NCBI GenBank assembly: GCA_947475995.1
Contig: CANJNI010000008.1
Location: forward strand, 1 to 64,000
DNA length: 64,000 nucleotides
Source: Beijerinckiaceae bacterium
GTDB lineage: Bacteria; Pseudomonadota; Alphaproteobacteria; Rhizobiales; Beijerinckiaceae
Reading direction: 5' to 3'
Part shown: positions 25,582 to 34,896 of the stretch, piece after piece
Position numbering within the stretch: the stretch's first letter is position 1
How the letters are laid out: each line of letters starts with the position of its first letter
Notes under the pieces: model-generated
What the model saw: the letters and a program-made list of their open reading frames with translations, nothing else
The model's database searches: none
Told to the model about the DNA's origin: nothing
Made by a program: the position numbers and the translations under genes

Positions 25582-26283
25582 TCAGTTCCTTCCGCGTCCT
25601 TTCAGGAGCAGCCGGTCGTTCTCCACGCGGTAACTCGCCAGTCGTTCCAGAAAGGACTGCCCCAGCAGATTTTCCCGCAACGCGCCCGGCCTGCCGATCA
25701 GCGTGCGCACATTGCGCTCCATGATGTTGCCGACGGCCAGCGTAGCGATGCGGGCTTCCGCCGCCATCGCCATGCCGTTGGCGGTGGAGACGGGCACGTT
25801 GTAGGTCAGGCCACGCGTGTCGATGCCGATGCGCTCTGCGTCTTCGGCCCGCACCACCACATTGGACGCGCCCGTATCGAACACGAAGCGCATGGCGACT
25901 CCATTTGCGGTCATGTCGAGGATGTAATAGCCGTCGCGGCGGCGCGCCACCGAGGCTTCTCCGGCCTCGGTCGTGGCGACCCGGCCGGGCAGGAGTTCGA
26001 GCAGCAGGCGATCCGCCACGCCCTGCAATTCGAACCGATAGGCGTAGACCACCCCGAAGCCGAGGAAGATCAGAGCCCAGACTGCGAGGGCGCGAAAAGC
26101 CTCCAGCCAGCGGCCGCGAAAGCGCGAAGCCATCGAACCCACCAGAGCGACGAGGATCGCCCCCGACATGGAAGCCTGCGCGAACTGATCGGGCGACAGG
26201 CCGAGAATCGGCTTGCCATCCTCCCCCGCCAGAAGCGCGATGAGGCTCGCGGCCATGAGGCCGAAGACAAGAACGAAGCCCAT
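25582..26283 (-). CDS. Membrane-anchored retropepsin-like aspartic protease (clan AA)
   Basis: A 233-residue protein of the bacterial single-domain aspartic-protease family (TIGR02281 type). Three membrane segments occupy roughly residues 1-80, and the C-terminal ~110 residues are a periplasmic retropepsin fold with FVFDTGASNVVV (catalytic D136). One domain implies activity as a dimer. Its ATG shares one base with the DUF1289 stop (TGATG). Targets are unknown. The longer frame to 26406 lies inside the upstream gene. Confidence 0.87.
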   Translation of the reverse strand: MGFVLVFGLMAASLIALLAGEDGKPILGLSPDQFAQASMSGAILVALVGSMASRFRGRWLEAFRALAVWALIFLGFGVVYAYRFELQGVADRLLLELLPGRVATTEAGEASVARRRDGYYILDMTANGVAMRFVFDTGASNVVVRAEDAERIGIDTRGLTYNVPVSTANGMAMAAEARIATLAVGNIMERNVRTLIGRPGALRENLLGQSFLERLASYRVENDRLLLKGRGRN

Positions 26284-26504
26284 CAGGCCTCCGTCCCGGG
26301 GGCCGTCCGGGCTGTCCGAAGCCTGTCCAGCACCGCGCGGCGCTGAAGCGCGCTCATCGCGCCCCATGCGGCGATTTCGGCAAGTGTGCGCCCGCATCCG
26401 GTGCAAATCGCGCCCGATGCGTCCAGGATGCAGATATTCACGCAGGGAGAGCGAACGTCTTTCATTTGCCCGATGTGTGGATCGCGGTTGCGCATGTCAA
26501 ACAT
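26283..26504 (-). CDS. DUF1289 family protein
   Basis: A 73-residue protein. SPCVNICILDASGAICTGCGRT carries the four conserved cysteines of the family in a Cx3C...Cx2C pattern (quoted span is the first ~20 residues of the motif at 19-40), followed by EIAAWGAMS. A metal or iron-sulfur site is likely; function is unknown. The start could be 26504 (overlapping the cobS stop) or the ATG at 26465. It couples cobS to the protease gene. Confidence 0.82.
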   Translation of the reverse strand: MFDMRNRDPHIGQMKDVRSPCVNICILDASGAICTGCGRTLAEIAAWGAMSALQRRAVLDRLRTARTAPGTEA

Positions 26505-27297
26505 GCGAGCCGATCAGAAAGGCCGTGAAGGCCGCGATCTCGGCCATCTGCTGCGCCGCGCCTGACACATCGCCGGTCTGCCCGCCTATGTGCCGGCGCG
26601 ACAGTCGGGTGACGAAAGCCGCCGCCGCCGAGGCGAAGATGATCGACAACGCGCATTGCCGCGTGGAGGCCCCCGCCAGAACCGGCAGGAACGCCAGCCC
26701 CATTGCCAGGATAGCCGCAATCGCCAGAGCCGCTGCGTCGGGCTTTCCGGCCCGCCAGGCCGCGCCGTCATCGCGGGCCGGCGGAAGCATCGACAGCGGC
26801 ATGAGGGCGACGGTACGGGACAGGGCCGCAACGGAGATCAGCGCCCATGCGGCCATGTCGTCTCCGGACGTGGAAAGCAGGAAGCTGATCGCCTGCCAGC
26901 GCAGGATGAGCGAAAGCACCAGAGCCGCGCCCCCGTAGGTTCCGATACGGCTGTCCTTCATGATGTCGAGCTTGCGCTCGCGCGTCGCGCCGCCGCCGAA
27001 ACCGTCTGCCGTATCGGCGAGGCCGTCCTCATGAAATGCGCCTGTGACCCGCACCAGAGCGGCAAGCGTGAGTGCGGCCGCGAAGGGCGCGGGCAATTGC
27101 AGCAGGGTGGACAACAGCAGGACGGCTGCGGCCGTGGTCCCGATGATCGCCCCGGCCAGAGGCAGCGCCCGCACCGCCGTGCGGAAGTCCGGCATGGCGT
27201 GAGGATCGGTCTCGAACGGCAGCGCCGGGACCGGAATGCGCGAATAAAAGCGCAGGCACGCTGCAAGATCGGCCAGAAAGGCGCGGACGAAATTCAT
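26497..27297 (-). CDS. cobS: Adenosylcobinamide-GDP ribazoletransferase CobS
   Basis: Joins adenosylcobinamide-GDP with alpha-ribazole in the last step of cobalamin assembly, at the inner membrane. The 266-residue protein is highly hydrophobic. FHEDGLADTADGFGGG with the acidic cluster, RIGTYGGAALVL and the SRTVALMPL stretch are family hallmarks. It heads a four-gene operon whose other members have no obvious link to B12. The partner gene cobT is divergent, 83 bases away. Confidence 0.93.
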   Translation of the reverse strand: MNFVRAFLADLAACLRFYSRIPVPALPFETDPHAMPDFRTAVRALPLAGAIIGTTAAAVLLLSTLLQLPAPFAAALTLAALVRVTGAFHEDGLADTADGFGGGATRERKLDIMKDSRIGTYGGAALVLSLILRWQAISFLLSTSGDDMAAWALISVAALSRTVALMPLSMLPPARDDGAAWRAGKPDAAALAIAAILAMGLAFLPVLAGASTRQCALSIIFASAAAAFVTRLSRRHIGGQTGDVSGAAQQMAEIAAFTAFLIGSHV

Positions 27298-27380
27298 GTT
27301 GTCTGATGCTGGATTTTAGTCGCCTTTGCAAATGGCGGGGCGGGGTTTAAGAGGCCGCAGCCCCTTTTCAGGAACCGATC

Positions 27381-28403
27381 ATGGCCGCCTCCGGACTTCC
27401 GTTCGACGATATCCGCAACCTTCTGCCCATGATGCCCGAGGCGTCAGACGTGTGTGTGGGCGAAGTGCGGGCCCGCGATCGAGAGCTCACGAAGCCGCCC
27501 GGTGCGCTCGGCCGGATGGAGGAAATCGTCGAGCATCTGGCGGCCTGGCAGGGGCGCTCGCAACCTCTGATCCTGCGTCCCCTTACGGCGGTCTTCGTCG
27601 CCAACCACGGCGTGGTCGCGCAGGGCGTTTCGCCCTATCCGCAGGCAGTAACGCGCGCGATGCTGGAGAATTTCGCCGCCGGCGGCGCGGCCATCAACCA
27701 GATCTGCGCGACGTTCGACATCGGCCTCAAGGTTTTCGAACTGGCGCTCGATATTCCCACGAAAGACATCACGCAGGACGCTGCAATGGACGAGGCCGCC
27801 GCTGCTGCGACCTTCGCGTTCGGCATGGAAGCCATCGCGGGCGGGACCGACCTGCTGGCGCTGGGCGAAATGGGCATCGGCAATACGACCATAGCGGCGG
27901 CGATCTATTTCGCCCTTTACGGCGGCAAGGCGTCCGACTGGGTGGGACGCGGGACAGGTGTCGACGACGCCGGGCTTGCGCGCAAGATCGCTGCCGTCGA
28001 GAAGGCCGTGCGACTACATGGCGACCATCTGAAAGATCCGCTTGAAGTCATGCGCCGCCTCGGCGGGCGCGAGATTGCGGCGATCGCGGGCGCCATCATG
28101 GCGGCCCGAATGGAGCGCATTCCGGTGATCCTCGACGGCTATGTGGTGTGCGCCGCCGCCGCGATCCTGCATGCGCTCGATCCGCGCGCGATCGACCATT
28201 GTGTCGCCGGCCATGTGTCGGCAGAGGGCGCACATGCGGACGTTCTGCGTCGTCTCGGCAAGACGCCGCTGCTCGATCTCGGCATGCGGCTCGGCGAAGG
28301 CACCGGCGCAGCGCTGGCGCTCGGCATCGTCAAGGCGGCGCTCGCGTGTCATCGCGATATGGCGACATTCCAGCAGGCGAATGTGCCGGGCAAGGCGAAC
28401 TGA
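27381..28403 (+). CDS. cobT: Nicotinate-nucleotide-dimethylbenzimidazole phosphoribosyltransferase CobT
   Basis: Makes alpha-ribazole phosphate from 5,6-dimethylbenzimidazole and nicotinate mononucleotide, supplying CobS. The 340-residue protein has the conserved FVANHGVVAQGVSPYP, LGEMGIGNTT (~157-166) and LLDLGMRLGEGTGAAL with the catalytic glutamate near the C-terminus. The start follows caggaaccgatc. No cobalamin riboswitch is seen in the 83 bases before it, which is too short to hold one. Confidence 0.94.
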   Translation: MAASGLPFDDIRNLLPMMPEASDVCVGEVRARDRELTKPPGALGRMEEIVEHLAAWQGRSQPLILRPLTAVFVANHGVVAQGVSPYPQAVTRAMLENFAAGGAAINQICATFDIGLKVFELALDIPTKDITQDAAMDEAAAAATFAFGMEAIAGGTDLLALGEMGIGNTTIAAAIYFALYGGKASDWVGRGTGVDDAGLARKIAAVEKAVRLHGDHLKDPLEVMRRLGGREIAAIAGAIMAARMERIPVILDGYVVCAAAAILHALDPRAIDHCVAGHVSAEGAHADVLRRLGKTPLLDLGMRLGEGTGAALALGIVKAALACHRDMATFQQANVPGKAN

Positions 28404-28404
28404 A

Positions 28405-30750
28405 CTACTCTCCGCCCCACAGCAATTGCGCGGCGGACCACAGGTTGGCCAAGGAAAGCGGTCTGTAGCGAAAGACGATCTTGTGCTCGCCCGCCGGAAC
28501 CTCGACTCCCCGAAACAGCACGTCCGTGCGCAGCACCGGCCGCCGCCTGCCGTCGACCTCGACCTCCCAGCCCGGATACCAGATGTCGTAAAGCGACAGG
28601 ATGCCGGGCTGCGCGGCGGACATTTCGATTTCCACCATGTCGGGTTTCCAGGCCGAGATGCGGCCTGAATATTTCGACGCCTGCGGCAGCAGTCCATAAC
28701 GCTGCTGCAGCGTATCATCGCTGTCGACCAGCACTTCCGACGGCGCGAGACGGTTCGGAAACAGACCTTCATCGATCAGCATGGCGGCGTCGGCCATCTG
28801 GATTTTCTGATCGAAGGAAATGCGCGGCAGAGCGTTTTTGAACCGGTAGACCCATATGTCGGGACCGTTCAGCACCGTCTCCACAATGGTCTTCTTCAGC
28901 GCCGGCATTTTCTCGACGGGCACATCAAGCACCACATATTCGAGGCCGAGCTTCTTGCTGAGAAGACAATCGTAGCCCGGAAAGGATTCAGGGAAGCTGC
29001 GATTGCCCGGCGAATAAGGCCTCTCGCCCGGCTCCACGAGGCGATCATAGGGGCCGGTGCGCAGTGGATTGTAGCCGGTTGTGGCCTCGATGCCCAAGAC
29101 CATCGCGGCATTCTGCCAGGGACCGCTGAGGCCGAGGAATTCGACCCTCGGTCGCGCATCGGGGCGCGCATTGGCCTGCATGTCGCGGCGCAATGCGTCC
29201 ACCACCCGCTGGACTTCAGGGGTGGGCTTTTCGAGCATCGCATAATAGGCGCGATCTTCGGCGTTCATGGGGCTCGCCGTATTTGCCCTGATGAGTTCGG
29301 CGCCGGTGAATGCGACGGCTGCCGACAGCGCGACCGCGCGGCCTTTCGGCGTTTTTGGAAAAAGCAGAAGCAGCGCCAGGGCTGCGTAGACGAGCGATGA
29401 GAAGCCGAGCGCCTGCATCGATTCCCACAACTTGTTCTGCGCCGATGAAAACATCACTGCCCATGCGGAGAGCCCGGCGAGCGGAAGGAGCGCGAACAGC
29501 CATGATGCGCGCCAGCGGCCCGGCAATCCTTCGGCCACATAGTCCGTTGCAAGTTTTCCCGCGAGCAAGGCCATTCCGGCAATGAAGATGTAGACGCCGT
29601 CCACTGGGCGCCGGAACATTTTCACGCCGGGCAGATGGTCGTAAAGAAATGGAAACAGAGGCGTGTAGCGGCCGACCGCGTAAAGCAATCCGAAGCTCGC
29701 AATCAGCAATGCGACGAGGTTTGCGGGCTTCCAGATCTTTCGCCCGATGAATCCCATCCAGATCAGCAGCAGCGCGGTCAGGCTGCCCATGAAAATGTAA
29801 TTGAATGATCGGTCCGTGGTGTCGATGTCGCGCCGGGTGAACCAGGCCGGGCCCCAATTGCCGGTCGAAAGCGGCTCGAGCGATCCAAAGACATTGGCGG
29901 AAAATATCGATGCAAGGTTGAGCGGATAGAGCGAGGAGCGCAGCGCGATTTCTTTCTCGATCTCCAGGCGATTGGAGAAATCCGCAAATTGCAGCGTCAG
30001 CAACATGGGCACGATGGTGAGGGCGAATGCGACCAGTCCGGCGACGGTCGCGACACGCAGGGCAGGCCAGAACGTCCGGCGATGGCGCGCCAGCCTTGCG
30101 AGTCCCGCCAGATAGGCGACGCACAGGATGAGACACATCAGCAGCGGCACCTGCGTGCGCCCCAACGCAATCAGCGCATAGACGCCGCCGAAGCTGACGC
30201 CCGCAAGATAGGATGCGCGATCGAGCGCGATTTCCATCCACAACAGGGCGAGAGGAAACAGCCCGTACGCTTGCAGAATGCCAACATGATTGAGCCTGCT
30301 GGTTGCGACGCCGCCGAACATGAAGATCGTTGCGGCGAGCACCGAGGCGGCGGGCGTCCATTCGTGGCGACGGCCGTAAAACACCAGCGCAATGCCCCCC
30401 ACGAGCACATGGGCAAGCACGAGCGCATCGAATGCGTAGAGCGATGGATCAGGATCTATCAACGCCCACATGACGAAGATGGGCGAAAAGATCAGCGATT
30501 GCGGATCGGCAATGCTCGGATGGCCAGCGTAATGGTACGGATTCCAGAAGGGAGTTGAGCCTTCATGGATGGTCTGCGCCATGAACCGGAAGAAGGCGTA
30601 AAACTGGTTCTTCGAGTCCCACGGTACGACCTCGCCGCGCAGCGGCCATTGCAATGCGCCGATCAGCCAGACAAGCGCAACGCTGATGGTTGCCACAATC
30701 AGCGGTCGATCCGTCGTGGAACAGGCCTTCGACAGCGGTGAAGCTTGCAT
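28405..30750 (-). CDS. Large polytopic membrane protein, YfhO-like
   Basis: A ~781-residue protein with about twelve membrane segments in the first ~530 residues and a ~230-residue soluble C-terminal domain, the layout of YfhO-type and other GT-C glycosyltransferase-like proteins. PWDSKNQFYAFFRFM near residue 50 is the usual DxxxQ acidic loop after helix 1. It may decorate a cell-surface polymer or lipid. ATG 30750 (MQASPLSK) has aagggg upstream; starts at 30756, 30771 or 30822 are possible. It abuts cobT with one base between. Confidence 0.75.
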   Translation of the reverse strand: MQASPLSKACSTTDRPLIVATISVALVWLIGALQWPLRGEVVPWDSKNQFYAFFRFMAQTIHEGSTPFWNPYHYAGHPSIADPQSLIFSPIFVMWALIDPDPSLYAFDALVLAHVLVGGIALVFYGRRHEWTPAASVLAATIFMFGGVATSRLNHVGILQAYGLFPLALLWMEIALDRASYLAGVSFGGVYALIALGRTQVPLLMCLILCVAYLAGLARLARHRRTFWPALRVATVAGLVAFALTIVPMLLTLQFADFSNRLEIEKEIALRSSLYPLNLASIFSANVFGSLEPLSTGNWGPAWFTRRDIDTTDRSFNYIFMGSLTALLLIWMGFIGRKIWKPANLVALLIASFGLLYAVGRYTPLFPFLYDHLPGVKMFRRPVDGVYIFIAGMALLAGKLATDYVAEGLPGRWRASWLFALLPLAGLSAWAVMFSSAQNKLWESMQALGFSSLVYAALALLLLFPKTPKGRAVALSAAVAFTGAELIRANTASPMNAEDRAYYAMLEKPTPEVQRVVDALRRDMQANARPDARPRVEFLGLSGPWQNAAMVLGIEATTGYNPLRTGPYDRLVEPGERPYSPGNRSFPESFPGYDCLLSKKLGLEYVVLDVPVEKMPALKKTIVETVLNGPDIWVYRFKNALPRISFDQKIQMADAAMLIDEGLFPNRLAPSEVLVDSDDTLQQRYGLLPQASKYSGRISAWKPDMVEIEMSAAQPGILSLYDIWYPGWEVEVDGRRRPVLRTDVLFRGVEVPAGEHKIVFRYRPLSLANLWSAAQLLWGGE

Positions 30751-30871
30751 TTTCATCCCCTTCGCCGCCATTCTTCTGGTCGATGGCTGAACGGGGAATG
30801 AAAATGTCGTTACACGATACAAGTCAAGCTGCAGTGCAGCATCAGATCAGCGCGCCGCGCAGTTCAAGCTT

Positions 30872-31270
30872 TCAGTCGACGATACGCGCTGTGCCCGCAT
30901 AGCCATCGTCGCGTTTCCACGCGATGGTTTTGGGTCCCGTCTGCGAGATGGTGAAGCAGAAGGTCTTGCCGTCGTACCAACTCTTCCACTGCTGGCAGAG
31001 CCGGTTGTCGGCGACCCACCAGCGCCCGTCATCCTTGGGCTGCATGAAGCGGCCAAGCCCGACGCCGTCGCCGCTGCCGGCCACGATCCCGTTGGGCTGA
31101 TAGCGCAGCGGGAATTCACCACCGAGCGGAACGGCCAGATAGACACGCTTGCCGCTGATCAGTTTGCGGATCGCATCGCCCGACAGCATCGCGACCTGCG
31201 CATGAGCCGCCACGCCGCCCAAAGCCGCGCAAGCCAGCACGAGCAGGGAAAGCTTCTTTGCTGAAAACAT
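30872..31270 (-). CDS. Conserved secreted protein of unknown function
   Basis: A 132-residue periplasmic protein with a signal peptide ending near AHA/QVA. The mature part has LSGDAIRKLISGK, then FPLRYQPNG, GRWWVADNRLCQQW and FCFTI, a pattern I associate with small exported proteins of Hyphomicrobiales that have no assigned role. Two cysteines about 17 residues apart may form a disulfide. It sits alone between the membrane protein and the peptidase gene. Confidence 0.72.
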   Translation of the reverse strand: MFSAKKLSLLVLACAALGGVAAHAQVAMLSGDAIRKLISGKRVYLAVPLGGEFPLRYQPNGIVAGSGDGVGLGRFMQPKDDGRWWVADNRLCQQWKSWYDGKTFCFTISQTGPKTIAWKRDDGYAGTARIVD

Positions 31271-31347
31271 TCACACCTCCGGCCCCACGCAACAGATACG
31301 CACAGCGAACGCATTCGGTGCTGCGTGGATGATTCACATACGTGTGA

Positions 31348-32913
31348 TCACTTGCCTTCGATCAATCCGCGGACGTCGTCGCGAAACTTCTTCCGCGAGT
31401 CATCACGACTGTAGAACATGTGTCCGCCCGGATAGACCTCGAACCGCAGGCGATCCGCCGAACCGTAGGCGGGGATCTGGTCTAGCACCATCTTGGTTTC
31501 GAAATAGGGCGTAACCAGATCGGTCAATCCGTGACCGACCAGCACACGCAGTTTCGGATCGAGCGCCAGCGACTGACGCAGATCGCGCACAGCCTCGACG
31601 CTGCCGCGATTGCCCCAATCCCACTGACGGCCCGCCTGTTCGTTCTGGAACTGGTAGCGTCCGTTCTCGACGACCCACTTCAGGCGGTTGTGGTAGAGAT
31701 CGACCATGGCCTGCGTGATCGGCGCGTGAAGCCCAAGCCGCAACTGGTCGTCGCCATTGTTGCGGAATGAATTCGGATAGGGATCGAAGCCGGTTTCGCG
31801 CGCATCATAAAGGCTGGAAACGCGCCCGCTCTCGCCGTTGATCTCGCGCGCGAAGGTCTCCATGCCCAATCGCGCGCCGTAGCGTTTCACGATCAGAGGA
31901 TCGATGCCGGTGAGTTCGGCGAATTTCGTCGTGAGACGCGCCACGGCGGCGAGGTCGCGTGGGCCTTTCAGCAGATCGGCAAGAAATTCGCCCTGCGCAT
32001 ATTGCTCGACATCAAGCATGTCCTGCCGGGTGACAGGGGCCTTCTTCTCGCGCGCCGTCGCCGCATAGGCGGGCAGGCGGGCGACCAGATCCCACAAGCC
32101 GCTCTGGAGATTGAAGCGACCGAAATCCAGCACGGGCGACAGCATGATCATGCCGTTGACGCCTACGCCCTGATCGGTCTGCAACATGTGGGTGATCTTC
32201 GGTGTGCGGAAACCGCCGTAGCTCTCCCCGCCCACGAATTTCGGCGAGAGGCCGCGATTGTTTTGTTCGACCCAGCGGCGGATCGTGGTGGCGAGAACGT
32301 CGAGATCGCCCTGCACGCTCCACAGGCGTTTGCGGATGTCGTCATTGCCCAGAATGCGTCCGTAGCCGGTGCCAGGCGGATCAATAAAGACGAGGTCGGT
32401 GAAATCGAGCCATGTTTCGGCATTGTCGAGCAGAACTGGCTGCGTGGAAGGCGCAGTTGCATCGCCTGCCATCGGCAGCCGCCAGGGTCCGACTCCGAGA
32501 TTGAGCCAGCCGGATGCGTAGCCCGGACCACCATTGAACAGGAAGGTCACAGGCCGGGTCTTCGTGTCGGCGTCGGGCTTCTGATAGGCAATATAGGCGA
32601 TATCGACGGTGGGCTGGCCTGTCTGGGCGTTGGACAGGCGGATGCTGCCCGCCGTTGCGGTAAAGTTCAGCGGCCCGGCCGGCAAAGCGATGCTGTGCTG
32701 CGTCGTGACATCGCGCGGATACTGACTGGTGATCGCCGCCGCAGACCTATCGGGCCCCTGTTGCGGCTGGCCGGACTGGGGCTGCGCGCCCTGTGCGGGG
32801 GCGGGCTGCGCCTGTGTGGGAGCGTCCCCGCCCCGGTTGGGGCCGCGCTGGGCGGAGGCGGGCAGGGCGAAAAGCACCGCGCAGGCAATCGCGGTCCAGA
32901 ATTTCGATGACAT
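31348..32913 (-). CDS. Peptidase S10 (serine carboxypeptidase) family protein, secreted
   Basis: A 521-residue exported serine carboxypeptidase homologue. The signal peptide ends near ASAQ (~22). A Gln/Pro-rich low-complexity stretch (~28-58) precedes the hydrolase domain. FNGGPGYASGW forms the oxyanion region, S231 in GGESYGGF is the nucleophile, an aspartate in HGLTDLVTPYFE and the histidine in YPGGHMFYSR complete the triad. It probably removes C-terminal residues in the periplasm. Appears monocistronic. Confidence 0.9.
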   Translation of the reverse strand: MSSKFWTAIACAVLFALPASAQRGPNRGGDAPTQAQPAPAQGAQPQSGQPQQGPDRSAAAITSQYPRDVTTQHSIALPAGPLNFTATAGSIRLSNAQTGQPTVDIAYIAYQKPDADTKTRPVTFLFNGGPGYASGWLNLGVGPWRLPMAGDATAPSTQPVLLDNAETWLDFTDLVFIDPPGTGYGRILGNDDIRKRLWSVQGDLDVLATTIRRWVEQNNRGLSPKFVGGESYGGFRTPKITHMLQTDQGVGVNGMIMLSPVLDFGRFNLQSGLWDLVARLPAYAATAREKKAPVTRQDMLDVEQYAQGEFLADLLKGPRDLAAVARLTTKFAELTGIDPLIVKRYGARLGMETFAREINGESGRVSSLYDARETGFDPYPNSFRNNGDDQLRLGLHAPITQAMVDLYHNRLKWVVENGRYQFQNEQAGRQWDWGNRGSVEAVRDLRQSLALDPKLRVLVGHGLTDLVTPYFETKMVLDQIPAYGSADRLRFEVYPGGHMFYSRDDSRKKFRDDVRGLIEGK

Positions 32914-33038
32914 GCGCTCTCCGTCGTTCTGCTCGTCGTGACGATAGAGTACGGCGGCCTGATGGCAAGGAAGGCGCGTTCACGCAGGCGTGACGGCTGG
33001 CAAGCGCCTAGCGGATAAACGCGCGGCTCACGCTGGAC

Positions 33039-34589
33039 TCACGCCGCCTTGCGACGACGGCGGTTCGGTCTCGCGGTCTCTTCCGGCGCATCGGGGTCGA
33101 GTTGCGGCAGGGCGTCAATGATGCGCTCGGGCGGCAGGATCACGATGACCTCCGTGCCCTCGCGCACCTGCGACTTCAGCGTGAAGGTGCCGCCGTGCAG
33201 TTCCACGAGTCCTTTCACGATCGGCAGGCCGAGGCCGGACCCTTCGTCGGCGTTCTTCTGCGCCATCGAGCCGCGTCCGAATGAGGAGAGCACGATGGGA
33301 ATTTCCTCCGGCGGAATTCCGGGGCCGGTGTCGCGTATGCTCAGATACTGGCCGCCCGAGGCGGTCCAGCCGACCTTGATGCGCACCGACCCGCCCTGCG
33401 GGGTGAACTTGATCGCGTTGGTGAGCAGGTTGAGCGTGATCTGGCGCATCGAGCGCTCGTCAGCCCATACGCGCGGCAGGCTCGGCTCGATGGATTCCGT
33501 CACGGTGACGTCGCGTTTCTTGGCGCGCATGGCGAGCAGGTGGCGGCAGTCCTCCACGACATTCGCCAGAGAAACGGATTCTTCCTTGAGTTCGTAGCGA
33601 CCGGCCTCGACGCGGGACAGGTCGAGAATTTCGTTGATCAGCATCAGCAGGTGCTGGCCGCTCGAATGAATGTCGTTCGAATATTCCCGATAGGAGGGCA
33701 CAGTATGCGGCCCGAAGAGTTCGGACTTCATCACTTCCGAGAAGCCCAGAATGGCGTTGAGGGGCGTGCGCAGCTCATGGCTCATCGTGGCCAGAAAGCG
33801 CGATTTGGCGAGGCTGGCTTCCTCGGCCCGGCGGCGCGCTTCGTCGGAATTGGATTTGGCCTCTTCCAGCTCGGCGATCAGGGCTTCCTTGTCCATGCTG
33901 AAGGACAGGGACGAAACAGTCGTGGAATGAAGTCTGCGGGCCAGCACCACGAAGTAGATCTGGGCCGCCATGGCCAGAAGCGTCAGCGGCAAGGTCTGCA
34001 GATTCAGCGGCCATTGCATGAAGACCACAATGGCGCCGGTGATCGGGCCAACGCCCGCATAGACTGCTTCCGGAATGCCGGCGGACAGCAGAGCGCTCAT
34101 GGCCGCCACCAGCAGCAGCGCAACGAGCAGGAAGCTGCGGACGGAATCGTCCGTCATGCCGAACATGAGCGCCACGATGACGGCCCAGGCAAAGCCCTGG
34201 ATCGCCTCGGTGATCACGAAGCGGAGCTGCCAGGCGGGAAGATCGGTCTCGGCGTCTTCGGAGGCCAGAAACTTGACCGCCATGCTGTAGCCGACCGCAA
34301 TGGCGGTCATCACCAGCGACAGCCACATCACCGCATGGATGACCGGAATCCAGATGGTGGCCACCATCCCGATGGTCAGGGCGAGCGCCGCCACGGCGGG
34401 AGCGCCGGACTTGCGGGACTGGGCGAAGGAGCGGATCAGTTCACGGGCGAAAGTTCCGCGCCCAAAACCCGACGAGGTGAGTTTCTCGCGGGTTTCGCGG
34501 ATGCTGGATGCAAGCTGGCGACGTCGCGTGACGACCCTCGGGTCGCCGCCACGGCCACGCTCGATCATTTCGGCAGTGACTTCAGCCAT
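33039..34589 (-). CDS. Membrane sensor histidine kinase (PleC-like)
   Basis: A 516-residue kinase. Six to seven membrane segments lie at about 65-220, with no PAS or HAMP domain. A short coiled linker leads to the HisKA domain with H271 in ATMSHELRTPLNAI, followed by FGPHTVPSYREY typical of the PleC/DivJ group. The HATPase part has NLLTNAIKF (N box), DTGPGIP (G1) and GSGLGLPIVKGLV (G2). No response regulator gene lies beside it. The C-terminus is basic (RRRRKAA type). Confidence 0.9.
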   Translation of the reverse strand: MAEVTAEMIERGRGGDPRVVTRRRQLASSIRETREKLTSSGFGRGTFARELIRSFAQSRKSGAPAVAALALTIGMVATIWIPVIHAVMWLSLVMTAIAVGYSMAVKFLASEDAETDLPAWQLRFVITEAIQGFAWAVIVALMFGMTDDSVRSFLLVALLLVAAMSALLSAGIPEAVYAGVGPITGAIVVFMQWPLNLQTLPLTLLAMAAQIYFVVLARRLHSTTVSSLSFSMDKEALIAELEEAKSNSDEARRRAEEASLAKSRFLATMSHELRTPLNAILGFSEVMKSELFGPHTVPSYREYSNDIHSSGQHLLMLINEILDLSRVEAGRYELKEESVSLANVVEDCRHLLAMRAKKRDVTVTESIEPSLPRVWADERSMRQITLNLLTNAIKFTPQGGSVRIKVGWTASGGQYLSIRDTGPGIPPEEIPIVLSSFGRGSMAQKNADEGSGLGLPIVKGLVELHGGTFTLKSQVREGTEVIVILPPERIIDALPQLDPDAPEETARPNRRRRKAA

Positions 34590-34609
34590 ACACGGACACG
34601 TAACAAACT

Positions 34610-34640
34610 TTGACGCAACAATTCGCGAAGCCGTTACAAT
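34610..34640 (+). promoter_or_regulatory. Candidate sigma-70-type promoter in the kinase/GST gap
   Basis: ttgacg (34610-34615) and tacaat (34635-34640) match the -35 and -10 consensus well with a 19-base spacer, slightly long. It points rightwards, away from the kinase gene, but the next gene on that strand starts ~255 bases later beyond a terminator. Confidence 0.4.
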
Positions 34641-34646
34641 GGATCA

Positions 34647-34816
34647 AAAACCTTAACGAGCGGCTGTCGAAATCTTTCAAAAGTCCGAAGGTCGCCGACT
34701 GCACGGCCATGTGCGCCAGCGCACATCGGGCTGGCAGGCATCTGGTAATTTCACCCTCGATCGAACCCTTCGACCCGCCTCGGCGGAGCGCCCCGAACCC
34801 GGCGTTCCGCCGTTTT
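34647..34816 (+). ncRNA. Candidate small RNA (~170 nt), orphan promoter-to-terminator unit
   Basis: The 307-base gap between the divergent kinase and GST genes has no open frame worth calling. It does hold a promoter-like sequence (34610-34640) and a rightward terminator (34781-34816) with no gene ending in between. An internal hairpin gtgcg-ccag-cgcac lies near 34710-34724. A transcript from ~34647 to ~34816 would be a free-standing RNA. It matches no RNA family I can recognise (not 4.5S or tmRNA). Confidence 0.35.
34781..34816 (+). terminator. Orphan rho-independent terminator
   Basis: Stem cggcggagcgcc (34781-34792) pairs with ggcgttccgccg (34801-34812), twelve pairs with one G-U, around an 8-base loop and followed by TTTT. 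No coding gene on the + strand ends upstream. Confidence 0.65.
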
Positions 34817-34896
34817 CTTGATAGGACCGGATTGCGGGGGTCCTGATCGGACGCCGACTATGCTAAAGCCGGGCTATTCTTCGCCGGAATCGCGAC

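Noticed and set aside
27298..27380. Possible cobalamin riboswitch between cobS and cobT
   Set aside because: The gap is 83 bases, far shorter than the ~200-nt element, and no B12-box-like stretch is seen.
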